Below, piece after piece: positions 49,464 through 57,290 of a DNA stretch of 64,000 bases. Source of the stretch: Hoeflea_A sp965249925 (lineage in GTDB: Bacteria; Pseudomonadota; Alphaproteobacteria; Rhizobiales; Rhizobiaceae); NCBI GenBank assembly GCA_965249925.1, contig OZ252260.1:3844001-3908000 (forward strand), written 5' to 3'. The first letter of the stretch is position 1. Every line of letters begins with the position of its first letter. A program made the translations under genes and the position numbers. The notes below the pieces were generated by a model, which made no database searches, was not told where the DNA came from, and saw nothing but the letters and a program-made list of their open reading frames with translations.

Positions 49464-50576
49464 ATGACCATTCTCACCAGACTGGCAACCGGCGTTGCGA
49501 CGGTTGCATTCGGCCTTGCCGCGATAGCGGCAGGTGCGCAAGCAGAAACTTTGATTCGCGTTCAGTCGGTGATTCCGTCGAGCGCCGACGAAATCGTCAT
49601 GCTTCAGGATTTTGCCGATGACGTGAAAGCCCTCACCGAGGGTGGAGTCGTTATCGAGATCCTTCCGGCCGGTGCGGTCGTCGGCGTCCAGGAGACGCTC
49701 GATGCCGTCGATGCCGGCCTCATCGAAGGCGGCTTCGCCTGGACGCACTACTGGTCGGGCAAGCATCCGGCCGCCATGCTGTTCGGGTCCCCGGTGGCCG
49801 GCGCCGGTGTCGGTATCGACAACATCGCCTTCCTGTCGTGGTTCCAATACGGCGGCGGCAAGGAGCTCTACGACCAGCTGTGGGACGAAATGGGCGTCAA
49901 CGTGAAGGGCTTCATGCTACAGCCGGTCGGTCCCGAAGCGCTTGGCTGGTTCAAGGAGCCGATCGAATCCATGGCCGATTTCCGCAAGTACCGGTTCCGC
50001 ACACCGCCGGGCATACCGGGCCAGACCTACAAGGATATCGGCGTGGCCTCCGTCGCCATGGGCGGTGGTGACATCCTGCCGGCGTTAGAGAAAGGCACGA
50101 TCGATGCGGCCGAATGGTGCTGCCCGAAGCCGGATTCCGTTTTCGGATTTCAGAAGGTGCTGAAGCACTACTACCTGCAGGGCCTGCACCAGGTGGTGGT
50201 CAATGCCGACCTGTACATCAATAAGGATGTCTACAATTCGCTCACCGATACCCAGAAGAAGGCCCTGGAAGTGGCCGCCAACGCGTCGCTTTCCAAAGCC
50301 ATGTCCTATCGTATCTACGAGAACGGCAAGGCGCTGGACAAGCTGGTGAACGAGGATGGCGTCATCCTGCACGACACCCCGCAGGATTATTTCAAGGAAT
50401 ACATGGACGCTGCCCGTGCTGCGCTGGAAAAAAACGCGGCTGAAAACGAGTTCTTCAATGAGGTCTGGCAAAGCCAGAAGGACTTCGCCAAAGTCGCGGT
50501 ACCTTTCTGGGCCGGCGCGCAGCAGTCCAATGCCAGCCTTGGCAAGGCCTATGCCGATTCGCTGAAACAGCAGTAG
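49464..50576 (+). CDS. TRAP transporter periplasmic substrate-binding protein (DctP type)
   Basis: A 370-residue secreted protein with signal peptide ending near AAGAQA (residue 26). Type II TRAP-binding features: the KYRFRTPPGIPGQTYKDIG block with the arginine that holds the carboxylate, the AMGGGDILPALEKGTIDAAEWCCPKPD region and the long C-terminal helices. DctP proteins bind organic acids or related compounds; the two adjacent Cys after AEW resemble the TakP / 2-oxoacid-binding group. It starts 105 nt after the GMC gene with AGGGAGG as ribosome site, and a strong hairpin follows its stop. Confidence 0.95.
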   Translation: MTILTRLATGVATVAFGLAAIAAGAQAETLIRVQSVIPSSADEIVMLQDFADDVKALTEGGVVIEILPAGAVVGVQETLDAVDAGLIEGGFAWTHYWSGKHPAAMLFGSPVAGAGVGIDNIAFLSWFQYGGGKELYDQLWDEMGVNVKGFMLQPVGPEALGWFKEPIESMADFRKYRFRTPPGIPGQTYKDIGVASVAMGGGDILPALEKGTIDAAEWCCPKPDSVFGFQKVLKHYYLQGLHQVVVNADLYINKDVYNSLTDTQKKALEVAANASLSKAMSYRIYENGKALDKLVNEDGVILHDTPQDYFKEYMDAARAALEKNAAENEFFNEVWQSQKDFAKVAVPFWAGAQQSNASLGKAYADSLKQQ

Positions 50577-50592
50577 TCGATTTGGCGGACAC

Positions 50593-50620
50593 GTTGCCGC
50601 CCGCTTTGGCGGGCGGCAAC
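50593..50620 (+). repeat. perfect 12-bp stem-loop between TRAP dctP- and dctQ-type genes
   Basis: GTTGCCGCCCGC (50593-50604) pairs perfectly with GCGGGCGGCAAC (50609-50620) around TTTG, 16 nt after the dctP-type stop. No T-run follows. Hairpins at this place usually protect the upstream binding-protein mRNA from 3' decay or partly stop transcription, so that more binding protein than permease is made. Confidence 0.7.
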
Positions 50621-50665
50621 CGGCGGGGGGGTGCCGGATGGCCTGGGTGTTTGAGGGAGGAGCCC

Positions 50666-51280
50666 ATGTCCGAACAGGAAAAGGAAGCGCACGAAATCGG
50701 TGACGAGCTGCTCGCCGAGCGCCGTGGCGGTCCGGATACGCGACTGCCGGATGACATGAATCCGTTGCACCGGGTTCTCGTTCATGCCCTCGATACGGTG
50801 TCGGACTGGACCGGCAGAATCGTCTGCCTGCTCGTCATTCCGATTATGGTCGCGATGGTCTACGAGGTCATCGCCCGCAAGATCTTCATTGCGCCGACCC
50901 TCTGGGCCTTCGACATCTCGCGTATGCTCTACGGCGTCTCCTTCATGCTGGGCGCTGCCTACGGCCTGATGCGCGGCTTGCACATTCGGGCCGACTTTCT
51001 CTATCGCGGCCTGTCGGAGAAAACCCAGGGCCGTATCGACTTCACGCTGTACATCGTCCTGTTCATGCCTTCGATGCTGTTCCTGCTGTTTGCGGGATAC
51101 GAGTTCGCGTTGAAGTCCATCATGCAGGGCGAGCGGGCCGGCGACTCCACCTGGGCACCTGTGGTCTGGCCGGTCAAGACGGCACTTGCCGTCGGCGTGT
51201 TGCTGCTGCTGCTCCAGGGCGTCTCCGAAATTCTCAAATCCTGGTACGCCGCGACCCGCGGAAGGTGGCCGGTCCGGTGA
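50666..51280 (+). CDS. TRAP transporter small permease (DctQ type)
   Basis: A 204-residue membrane protein with four helices (about 52-75, 88-108, 126-148, 168-190) preceded by a hydrophilic, acidic N-terminal ~45 residues. MVYEVIARKIFIAPTLWAFDISRMLYGVSFMLGAAYGLMRGLHIRADFL is the DctQ signature region. ATG at 50666 was chosen because GGGAGG lies 6-10 nt before it. It overlaps the large permease gene, whose GTG start at 51277 shares the GTGA with its stop. Confidence 0.93.
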   Translation: MSEQEKEAHEIGDELLAERRGGPDTRLPDDMNPLHRVLVHALDTVSDWTGRIVCLLVIPIMVAMVYEVIARKIFIAPTLWAFDISRMLYGVSFMLGAAYGLMRGLHIRADFLYRGLSEKTQGRIDFTLYIVLFMPSMLFLLFAGYEFALKSIMQGERAGDSTWAPVVWPVKTALAVGVLLLLLQGVSEILKSWYAATRGRWPVR

Positions 51281-52641
51281 TTGATCTCTTTCAGGCTTTT
51301 TTCGATCTGCTGCCCAACTTTTCGTCGGAGACCATCGGCGTTCTGATGATCGTCGCGATGCTGTTCGCGATCTTTGTCGGCTTTCCGATCTCCTTCACGC
51401 TGATTTTCCTCGGCGTGTTTTTCGGTGCCTGGGGGTTCGGCATCAAGCTCACCATCTTCCTGATGAACCTGCAGATATACGGCTCCATGATGGAGCAGAC
51501 GCTGGCGGCCGTGCCGCTGTTCGTCTTCATGGGCTTCATGATGGAACAGGCCGGTCTGATGGAACGGCTATTCTCCGCCGTACAGTTGATGCTCGCCAGG
51601 ATGCGCGGCGCACTGTTCGTCGCCGTATTGTTCGTCTCGGTGATCTTCGGCGCGGCCACCGGTATCGTCGGCGCCTCTGTCACCATTCTGGGCATCATGG
51701 CCGCCACCACCATGAATCGGTCGGGTTATGACGTGAAACTGGCCGCTGGCACCATCACCGCGGGCGGTACGCTCGGCATTCTGATCCCGCCGTCGATTAT
51801 GCTGGTGGTGATGGGACCGGTTCTCGAAGTGCCGGTCACCGACCTGTTCGCGGCTGCCATCCTGCCCGGCATCATGATGGCCGTCCTCTATCTGATCTAT
51901 TCGGTGGGCCGGTGCTGGCTCAATCCGGCGCTCGGGCCGGCGCTCCCGGAAGAGCTGATTCTGAAGGACCGCGCCCATGTCTGGCGTGAGTTCTTCCTGG
52001 GCCTTGTGCCGCCGGCGATCCTCATCGCCTTTGCCATGGGCTCTATACTGCTGGGCTGGGCGACCCCGACCGAAGGGGCGGGAATGGGTGCGTTCGGCGC
52101 CATCCTGCTGTGCATCGGCTATCGGAAATTTACGCTTCGAACCACCTACAGGGCGCTGATCAAGACGCTGGAGATATCCGTGCTGGTTCTCTTCCTGGTC
52201 GCCGCATCGAACTTCTTCGGCGCCGTCTTCTCGCGGCTTGGCACACCCCAGATGATCACCGATCTGTTGCTCGGTCTCGATCTTTCCGCCTCCTGGGTCA
52301 TCATCATGATCCTGGCCCTGATTTTCATTCTCGGCTGGCCGCTCGAATGGGTGCCGATCGTGCTTATCATCATCCCTATTCTCTACCCAGTTCTACAGGC
52401 TCTCAACGTGGACATCGTGTGGTTTGCGATCCTGGTGGCCGTCTGCCTGCAAACCGCCTGGCTCAGTCCGCCCGTTGCGTTATCGGCCTATTTCCTGAAA
52501 GGCGTGGTGCCGGCCTGGGACCTGAAGGACATCTATCTCGGGATGATGCAGTTCATGGTCATCCAGCTCATCGGCCTGGCGATCGTATTTCTTTTTCCGG
52601 CGATTGCCACATGGTTGCCGACCTATCTCTACGGCAACTAA
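51277..52641 (+). CDS. TRAP transporter large permease (DctM type)
   Basis: About 454 residues with some twelve helices. Family marks: ITAGGTLGILIPPSIMLVVMGPVLEVPVTDLFAAAILPGIMMA, LLGWATPTEGAGMGAFGA and WLSPPVALSAYFLKGV. It is the sodium-coupled transport subunit. The GTG at 51277 overlaps the dctQ-type stop; a second GTG at 51265 in frame would add four residues and is possible. Immediately after the TAA the frame stays open for 27 codons coding another hydrophobic segment (see separate entry). Confidence 0.95.
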   Translation: MIDLFQAFFDLLPNFSSETIGVLMIVAMLFAIFVGFPISFTLIFLGVFFGAWGFGIKLTIFLMNLQIYGSMMEQTLAAVPLFVFMGFMMEQAGLMERLFSAVQLMLARMRGALFVAVLFVSVIFGAATGIVGASVTILGIMAATTMNRSGYDVKLAAGTITAGGTLGILIPPSIMLVVMGPVLEVPVTDLFAAAILPGIMMAVLYLIYSVGRCWLNPALGPALPEELILKDRAHVWREFFLGLVPPAILIAFAMGSILLGWATPTEGAGMGAFGAILLCIGYRKFTLRTTYRALIKTLEISVLVLFLVAASNFFGAVFSRLGTPQMITDLLLGLDLSASWVIIMILALIFILGWPLEWVPIVLIIIPILYPVLQALNVDIVWFAILVAVCLQTAWLSPPVALSAYFLKGVVPAWDLKDIYLGMMQFMVIQLIGLAIVFLFPAIATWLPTYLYGN

Positions 52642-52725
52642 CGGGCCGGTCTGATCGGTATTGCGCTGGTCGGATTGGCCCTGATCGCTTCTTTGCGCTA
52701 CAGGAAGAACAACATGACGGCTTGA
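52642..52725 (+). other. in-frame hydrophobic extension after the dctM-type stop codon
   Basis: Directly after the TAA at 52639-52641 the same frame reads 27 codons, beginning RAGLIGIALVGLALIASLRY and ending in a basic tail, before a TGA at 52723-52725. One membrane helix plus positive residues is the form of a real membrane-protein end. There is no ATG/GTG/TTG at its beginning, so it is either a lost C-terminal helix, a read-through tail, or chance. Confidence 0.35.
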
Positions 52726-52806
52726 CGTCTGCGCCGCTTCTAGCGTGCGCCCATCCCGTCTGGTCGACGATCGATGCTCGGCAATGATGACGGTTGGGGA
52801 GCCCGC

Positions 52807-53646
52807 ATGAACATCGTCATACTGACATACGACCTGCCAGAGGCGAATGTCGTGACGCATGAGCTCCTGAGTCGGGTGGGTGCAGACGTCAAAGGCATTC
52901 TCTGTTCGACCCCGATGATTGCCGGCAAGACCAACACCGACGCGCTTATCCATCTCGGGCGGCTCATGGGATGGCAGTATGGCGGCAGCTGGCAGATCCA
53001 TCGATGGATGGCCCGAATTGCGGCTCAGAGTCTGAGACTGCGACGAAAGCCTGCCGGATTCGGATCGTTGAAAGCGCTTGCGCGGGAGGCCGGCATACCC
53101 CTGGTCCCCACTGCGAATGCCCATAGCGAGGAATCGCTCACCGTGTTGAAATCCTGGGCTCCGGATCTGATTGTATCCATTTACTTCAACCAGATCATCC
53201 GCCAACCGATCCTGGATATGCCATCGATCGGCACCGTCAACATGCACCCGGCCCTGTTGCCGAGAAACCGGGGCCTGATGCCATGTTTCTGGGCGATGGC
53301 AAGCGGTGATGAAACCACCGGCGCAACGGTTCATTGGGTGGACAGCACTCTGGACACCGGCAACATCCTTTTCCAGGACAGTGTTCGCATCGAAAACGGC
53401 GAGTCGGTGATTTCCCTGTCGCACAAGTGCAGCGCCTGCGGGGCCGGTCTTTTGCTGCAATGTATCGGCGAGCTTCGCAAAGGTCCCTTGCCTGGGCGCG
53501 TGCAGGATGAGACGAAAAGAACCTATTATTCCTGGCCAAGTCGTGGCGGAATACGACGTTTCTACCGACGGGGTCATCGCTACGGCTCGATCGCTGAAAT
53601 GTGGAGACAGGTTGGAAGGGCGCAGACTCAACTGGCAAAACAATAA
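52807..53646 (+). CDS. formyltransferase-fold protein
   Basis: A 279-residue protein with the catalytic triad of N10-formyl-tetrahydrofolate formyltransferases: N145 and H147 in NMHPALLPRNRG and D183 in STLDTG. The spacing His to Asp (36 residues) is the same as in methionyl-tRNA formyltransferase (His108, Asp144). The fold start MNIVILTYD is also typical. It lacks the tRNA-binding C-terminal domain of Fmt and is closer to sugar- or small-molecule N-formyltransferases; the last ~60 residues are Arg/Tyr-rich. The ATG at 52807 was chosen. The aminotransferase gene starts 6 nt after its stop, so an amine made or used by that enzyme may be formylated. Confidence 0.85.
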   Translation: MNIVILTYDLPEANVVTHELLSRVGADVKGILCSTPMIAGKTNTDALIHLGRLMGWQYGGSWQIHRWMARIAAQSLRLRRKPAGFGSLKALAREAGIPLVPTANAHSEESLTVLKSWAPDLIVSIYFNQIIRQPILDMPSIGTVNMHPALLPRNRGLMPCFWAMASGDETTGATVHWVDSTLDTGNILFQDSVRIENGESVISLSHKCSACGAGLLLQCIGELRKGPLPGRVQDETKRTYYSWPSRGGIRRFYRRGHRYGSIAEMWRQVGRAQTQLAKQ

Positions 53647-53652
53647 GGGGGC

Positions 53653-55029
53653 ATGGTTATGGACGCATCTTTTGGGCATGAGGATGTCCTGCAATCCGAA
53701 AGCTTTCAGGGGGGTGGCGATTATCGACTGTGGCATCCGTTCACGCCGATGAAGCAGTTTCTGGAACTCAATCTTCTGATCATAGAAAGCGGCGAAGGCG
53801 TCTATCTGACCAGCCAGTCCGGAAAGAGGTTTCTGAATCTGACGAGCTGCCTCTGGAACGCCCCCTTCGGATTAGGATGCACGGAAATCATCGACCGCAT
53901 TCATCGTCAGCTCGGTCAGCTGGGTGCTGCGTCATTGTTTCGTACGTCGCACCCAGCCGCAATCGAGTTTGCTGGCCGGATCGCCGACATCGCGCCCGAC
54001 AATCTGAACCATGTTTTTTTGACGTCGAATGGATCGGAAGCCATCGAGAGTGCGATCAAACTCGTGCGGCAATTCTATTTCAGAAAAGGCTCCGGCAAAT
54101 ACAAGGTGATTTCGTTGCACAACGCCTATCACGGCGTGTCCTATGGAGCGCTGGCTGCGTCGGGATTTGGCGATGATCAGCGTGGATTCGGGCCGATGCC
54201 TGACGGTTTCGTGCATATCCCGCGGCCTGACCCGCGGGAGGCGCCGGAGGGCGTGTCCGGACCCGACTATGTGGTGTCCTGTGCCGATCGGCTCGAGGAG
54301 GCGATTCTATCTGAAGGTCCGGAAACCGTTGCCATGTTCATGCTGGAGCCGGTTCAGGGCATGGGCGGCGTGATCATTCCGACGCAGGCCTATTTCGATC
54401 GGGTGGTCGAGATCTGCCGCAAATACGACGTGAAACTGGTCTTCGACGAGGTCACCACCGGGCTGGGCAGGACGGGCACCATGTTTGCCGCACAACACTG
54501 GGGTGTCACGCCCGATGTGCTGTGCCTGGGCAAGGCAATGGGCGGCGGCTATTTTCCGCTGGGAGCGGTGGTTGCCAGCGACGCGATCTGGAACGCGTTC
54601 CAGGGCGATTCCCACGAAGACCAATTCAAGCATGGCTCGACCTATTCGGGCCATCCCGGAGCCTGCGCAGCCGGCCTGGCGGTCTTGGATCTGCTCGCCG
54701 ACGGACGGTTGATCCAGCAGGCCGCTGATCGTGGCGACCACTTTATGCGGCGCCTGCAGGAACTGACCGAATTGCCGATCGTCAGCGAGGTACGCGGCAT
54801 TGGGATGATGTTTGCGATCGACCTGGTCCATGACAAGCGAGATCGGACACCACTCGATGCGTCTGCCATGATGTCGGTGCTCCTCGGCATGTTCGCCAAA
54901 GGTCTTTGGGTGCATCCGGCAGAAAGCAAGATCCTGATGCTCCCACCGTTCATCATGGACGAAGCAACCATCGACGAAGCCTGTACCGGGCTGCGCGATG
55001 TGCTGAGAAGGGCCCATGCTTGGATCTGA
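53653..55029 (+). CDS. class III (omega-amino acid) PLP aminotransferase
   Basis: A 458-residue enzyme of the omega-aminotransferase family. Key sites: SNGSEAIESAIKL (125-137, phosphate binding), D265 in LVFDEVTTGLGRTG and K294 in CLGKAMGGGYFP, the PLP lysine. YRLWHPFTPMKQF at the start is the substrate-gate motif of family members that act on terminal amines or beta-amino acids. GGGGGC precedes the ATG at 53653 (an ATG at 53659 is also in frame). It is the last gene of the operon with a GMC alcohol oxidase, TRAP importer and formyltransferase, fitting breakdown of an amino alcohol or amine; substrate not known. Confidence 0.93.
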   Translation: MVMDASFGHEDVLQSESFQGGGDYRLWHPFTPMKQFLELNLLIIESGEGVYLTSQSGKRFLNLTSCLWNAPFGLGCTEIIDRIHRQLGQLGAASLFRTSHPAAIEFAGRIADIAPDNLNHVFLTSNGSEAIESAIKLVRQFYFRKGSGKYKVISLHNAYHGVSYGALAASGFGDDQRGFGPMPDGFVHIPRPDPREAPEGVSGPDYVVSCADRLEEAILSEGPETVAMFMLEPVQGMGGVIIPTQAYFDRVVEICRKYDVKLVFDEVTTGLGRTGTMFAAQHWGVTPDVLCLGKAMGGGYFPLGAVVASDAIWNAFQGDSHEDQFKHGSTYSGHPGACAAGLAVLDLLADGRLIQQAADRGDHFMRRLQELTELPIVSEVRGIGMMFAIDLVHDKRDRTPLDASAMMSVLLGMFAKGLWVHPAESKILMLPPFIMDEATIDEACTGLRDVLRRAHAWI

Positions 55030-55077
55030 CGGAGCCAAGGCTGTTTCCGGCGGTCATGCGGTCATCCGGTTGTCGGG

Positions 55078-55437
55078 TTAAGCTCCGACATCCTTCGCAA
55101 GCACCAGGCTACGCCCCTCGCACACGATGGTGCCGTCCTGCGCGCGACAGGTTGACCACAGGTCGACCAGGTGCTTGTCCGGTCGCAGTCGGGTGATCTC
55201 CACCCGCGCGGTCAGGGTCTGGTCGAGCGGTGCCGGGGCCAAAAAAAGCAGGTCCTGCTTGAGATAGTTGGTGCCGGGTCCTGGCAAGCGCACCCCGAGC
55301 AGGTAGGAGAACAAAGCGGCGATCAGCGGTTCCGGCACGGCCGCTGCATCGGTCGCAACGTCCAGTTCCGACATCTTGCGCAGATCCCGCTCCGAGTAGC
55401 GGCGGCTCACCTCGGCGAAATCTCCGACCTTCATCAT
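55078..55437 (-). CDS. hotdog-fold MaoC-like protein lacking the catalytic motif
   Basis: A 119-residue hotdog protein. LIAALFSYLLGVRLPGPGTNYLKQDLLFLAPAPLDQTLTARVEI aligns to the second half of R-specific enoyl-CoA hydratases (PhaJ: LLASLFSGLLGQQLPGKGSIYL...), but the D-x-N-P-x-H catalytic loop is missing; the region reads MSELDVATDAAAVPEPL. The gene begins within the stop of the preceding hotdog gene, which has that motif. The two probably form a heteromer with one active and one structural subunit, as in mycobacterial HadAB and ChsH1/ChsH2. Last gene of the TetR-controlled operon. Confidence 0.8.
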   Translation of the reverse strand: MMKVGDFAEVSRRYSERDLRKMSELDVATDAAAVPEPLIAALFSYLLGVRLPGPGTNYLKQDLLFLAPAPLDQTLTARVEITRLRPDKHLVDLWSTCRAQDGTIVCEGRSLVLAKDVGA

Positions 55438-55790
55438 TGCGTCTCCGTTTCCCCGATGAGCAGCACCGCCTCGTCGGTTAACCGCACCGCCTCGACCGCG
55501 AAGCGCCCATGGCCCTCGGGCGTCACCGACAACCGAACCTTGTCGCCGACGAAACACGGATTGGGGAACATCAGTGTTTGCGATTTATGGCGGGCGTCGG
55601 GCCAGTGCTGCCGCAAAAGGCTCCACAGTTTCGAATAGATCAGCATGCCGTGCGAGACTGTGCGCCCGAAGCGCGTGCGCGCCGAGAAATGCGGGTCGAC
55701 GTGGATCGGATTGTCGTCGCCGCTGATCGCCGCGAACAGGTCGAATTCGGCCTGGGTCGGCACCCATTCGCGGCTGATCGCGTTGCTCAT
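55434..55790 (-). CDS. MaoC-like hydratase with catalytic Asp/His
   Basis: A 118-residue hotdog protein. G24-D25-D26-N-P-I-H30 contains the catalytic aspartate and histidine of R-specific enoyl-CoA hydratases (Asp31/His36 of PhaJ), and RTRFGRTVSHGMLIYSKL is the usual follow-on block. It adds water to an enoyl-CoA or removes it from a hydroxyacyl-CoA. It overlaps the acyl-CoA ligase gene by 4 nt and the second hotdog gene by 4 nt, which suggests equal synthesis of the two subunits. Start at 55790 chosen; the open frame extends further upstream inside the ligase gene. Confidence 0.87.
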   Translation of the reverse strand: MSNAISREWVPTQAEFDLFAAISGDDNPIHVDPHFSARTRFGRTVSHGMLIYSKLWSLLRQHWPDARHKSQTLMFPNPCFVGDKVRLSVTPEGHGRFAVEAVRLTDEAVLLIGETETQ

Positions 55791-57289
55791 CGCAGTTGAT
55801 CCTTCAACACCGGTTTGCGTACCTTGCCGGCGGCGGTGCGCGGAAAATCCGCTTCCACCTGGAAGCGCTTCGGCACCTTGTAGGCGGCCAGCCGTTCGCG
55901 GCACCAGGCATCGAGTGTGTCAATCTCGATAACGCATCCCGGCCGGGCGATCAGAAAGGCGGCTCCGACCTCGCCCCAGGTGTCGTGCGCGATGCCGATA
56001 ACCGAGGCTTCGAGAATATCCGGATGCTCGTGCAGCACGCGCTCGACCTCGGCCGGATAGACGTTTTCACCGCCGGAGATGTACATGTCCTTGATACGGT
56101 CGACGATGTAGTGATAGCCGTCCGCGTCGCGTCGTGCGATATCGCCGGTACGCAGCCAGCCTTCGCTGTCGAAAGCCTGGCGTGTTGCCGATTCATTGTC
56201 GAAATAGCCGGATGTGATCGCCGGCCCGCGCAACAGCAACTCGCCTTCGCCTGGCGCGTCATCCAGCACGCCGTCGATGCGTGCCTCGGTGAGCATCTGC
56301 GCCTTGCCGACTGAGCCGATCTTGACCGGCGCTGCGGCCTCGTCGTTGAGAAACGCCGTTGGTCCGGTTTCGGTCATGCCGAAGCCGTTGCAGATGTTGA
56401 GCCCGCGATCCGCAAAGAAACGGATCTGCGCTTCCGGCAACGGTGCGCCTCCACAGGCGCAACGCAGCCGGCTCCAGTCCACCTCGTCGACGCCGGCATG
56501 CAAGCTGAGCGCCTGATAGATGGCCGGCACACCGAAAAACTGGGTGATCGAACCGCTTTTGACCAACGAAAAGATGTCGTCCACCTCGAATTTGCGCAGC
56601 ACCGTCGACACGCCGCCGTAGAGGAACAGCGGCAGTGTGTAGAGATTGATGCCGGCGGTGTGAAACAGCGGCAGGAAGTTGACGCTGCTGTCGGAAGCGG
56701 TGAGATCAATCGCCTGCGCCACGTTAAGGGTGTTGGCCCAGCACATACGTGGTGTCTGGATGACCGCCTTAGGCAGCCCGGTGGTGCCGGAGGTGAACAG
56801 CAGATACCACGGATCCGCAGCGTTGATTGCTGTGCGCGCCGGCGCGGCCGGAGTGTCCATGAGCGCCTGGAAGCAGGTGTCCGCACCAACACCAGGTTCG
56901 ACGGAGACGGAACGCAGCGACAACGTTTCGGCGAGCGCCAGCGCGTTGTCGGCGTTTGGTGTGTCAAACAGCACCGCCGAGGCGCCGACGCTCGACAGGA
57001 CCGGAACGAGTTCCGCCACCGGCTGGCGCCAGTTGAGCGGTGCCATGATGATCCCGGTCCGTTGGCAGGCGAACAGCGCGATGAAGAATTCGACGCGGTT
57101 GAGCGTCAGCACCGCGAGGCGATCGCCCGCCTGCATGCCGAGGGCACTAAGACCCGCCGCGACCCGGCCGACGGCATCGTCAATGGCGGCGAAGGTCCAG
57201 CTGCGATCGGCTTCCAGATCGATGAAGGCGATGCGATCCGGTGACAGCTCGGCGCGCTTGGCAGCCATGTCGGGGACGCTGTCGAACAT
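55787..57289 (-). CDS. acyl-CoA synthetase / AMP-dependent CoA ligase
   Basis: A 500-residue ANL-superfamily enzyme that activates a carboxylic acid to its CoA thioester through an acyl-AMP. Motifs: LLFTSGTTGLPKAVIQTPR (P-loop-like A3), ICNGFGMTETGPT (A5), GWLRTGDIARRDADGYHYIVDRIKDMYISGGENVYPAEVE (A7-A8 and hinge) and the catalytic lysine in FPRTAAGKVRKP. The length is typical for medium-chain or aromatic acid ligases. Substrate not predictable. It stands between the crotonase gene (1 nt gap) and two hotdog genes in the TetR-led operon. Confidence 0.95.
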   Translation of the reverse strand: MFDSVPDMAAKRAELSPDRIAFIDLEADRSWTFAAIDDAVGRVAAGLSALGMQAGDRLAVLTLNRVEFFIALFACQRTGIIMAPLNWRQPVAELVPVLSSVGASAVLFDTPNADNALALAETLSLRSVSVEPGVGADTCFQALMDTPAAPARTAINAADPWYLLFTSGTTGLPKAVIQTPRMCWANTLNVAQAIDLTASDSSVNFLPLFHTAGINLYTLPLFLYGGVSTVLRKFEVDDIFSLVKSGSITQFFGVPAIYQALSLHAGVDEVDWSRLRCACGGAPLPEAQIRFFADRGLNICNGFGMTETGPTAFLNDEAAAPVKIGSVGKAQMLTEARIDGVLDDAPGEGELLLRGPAITSGYFDNESATRQAFDSEGWLRTGDIARRDADGYHYIVDRIKDMYISGGENVYPAEVERVLHEHPDILEASVIGIAHDTWGEVGAAFLIARPGCVIEIDTLDAWCRERLAAYKVPKRFQVEADFPRTAAGKVRKPVLKDQLR

Positions 57290-57290
57290 C

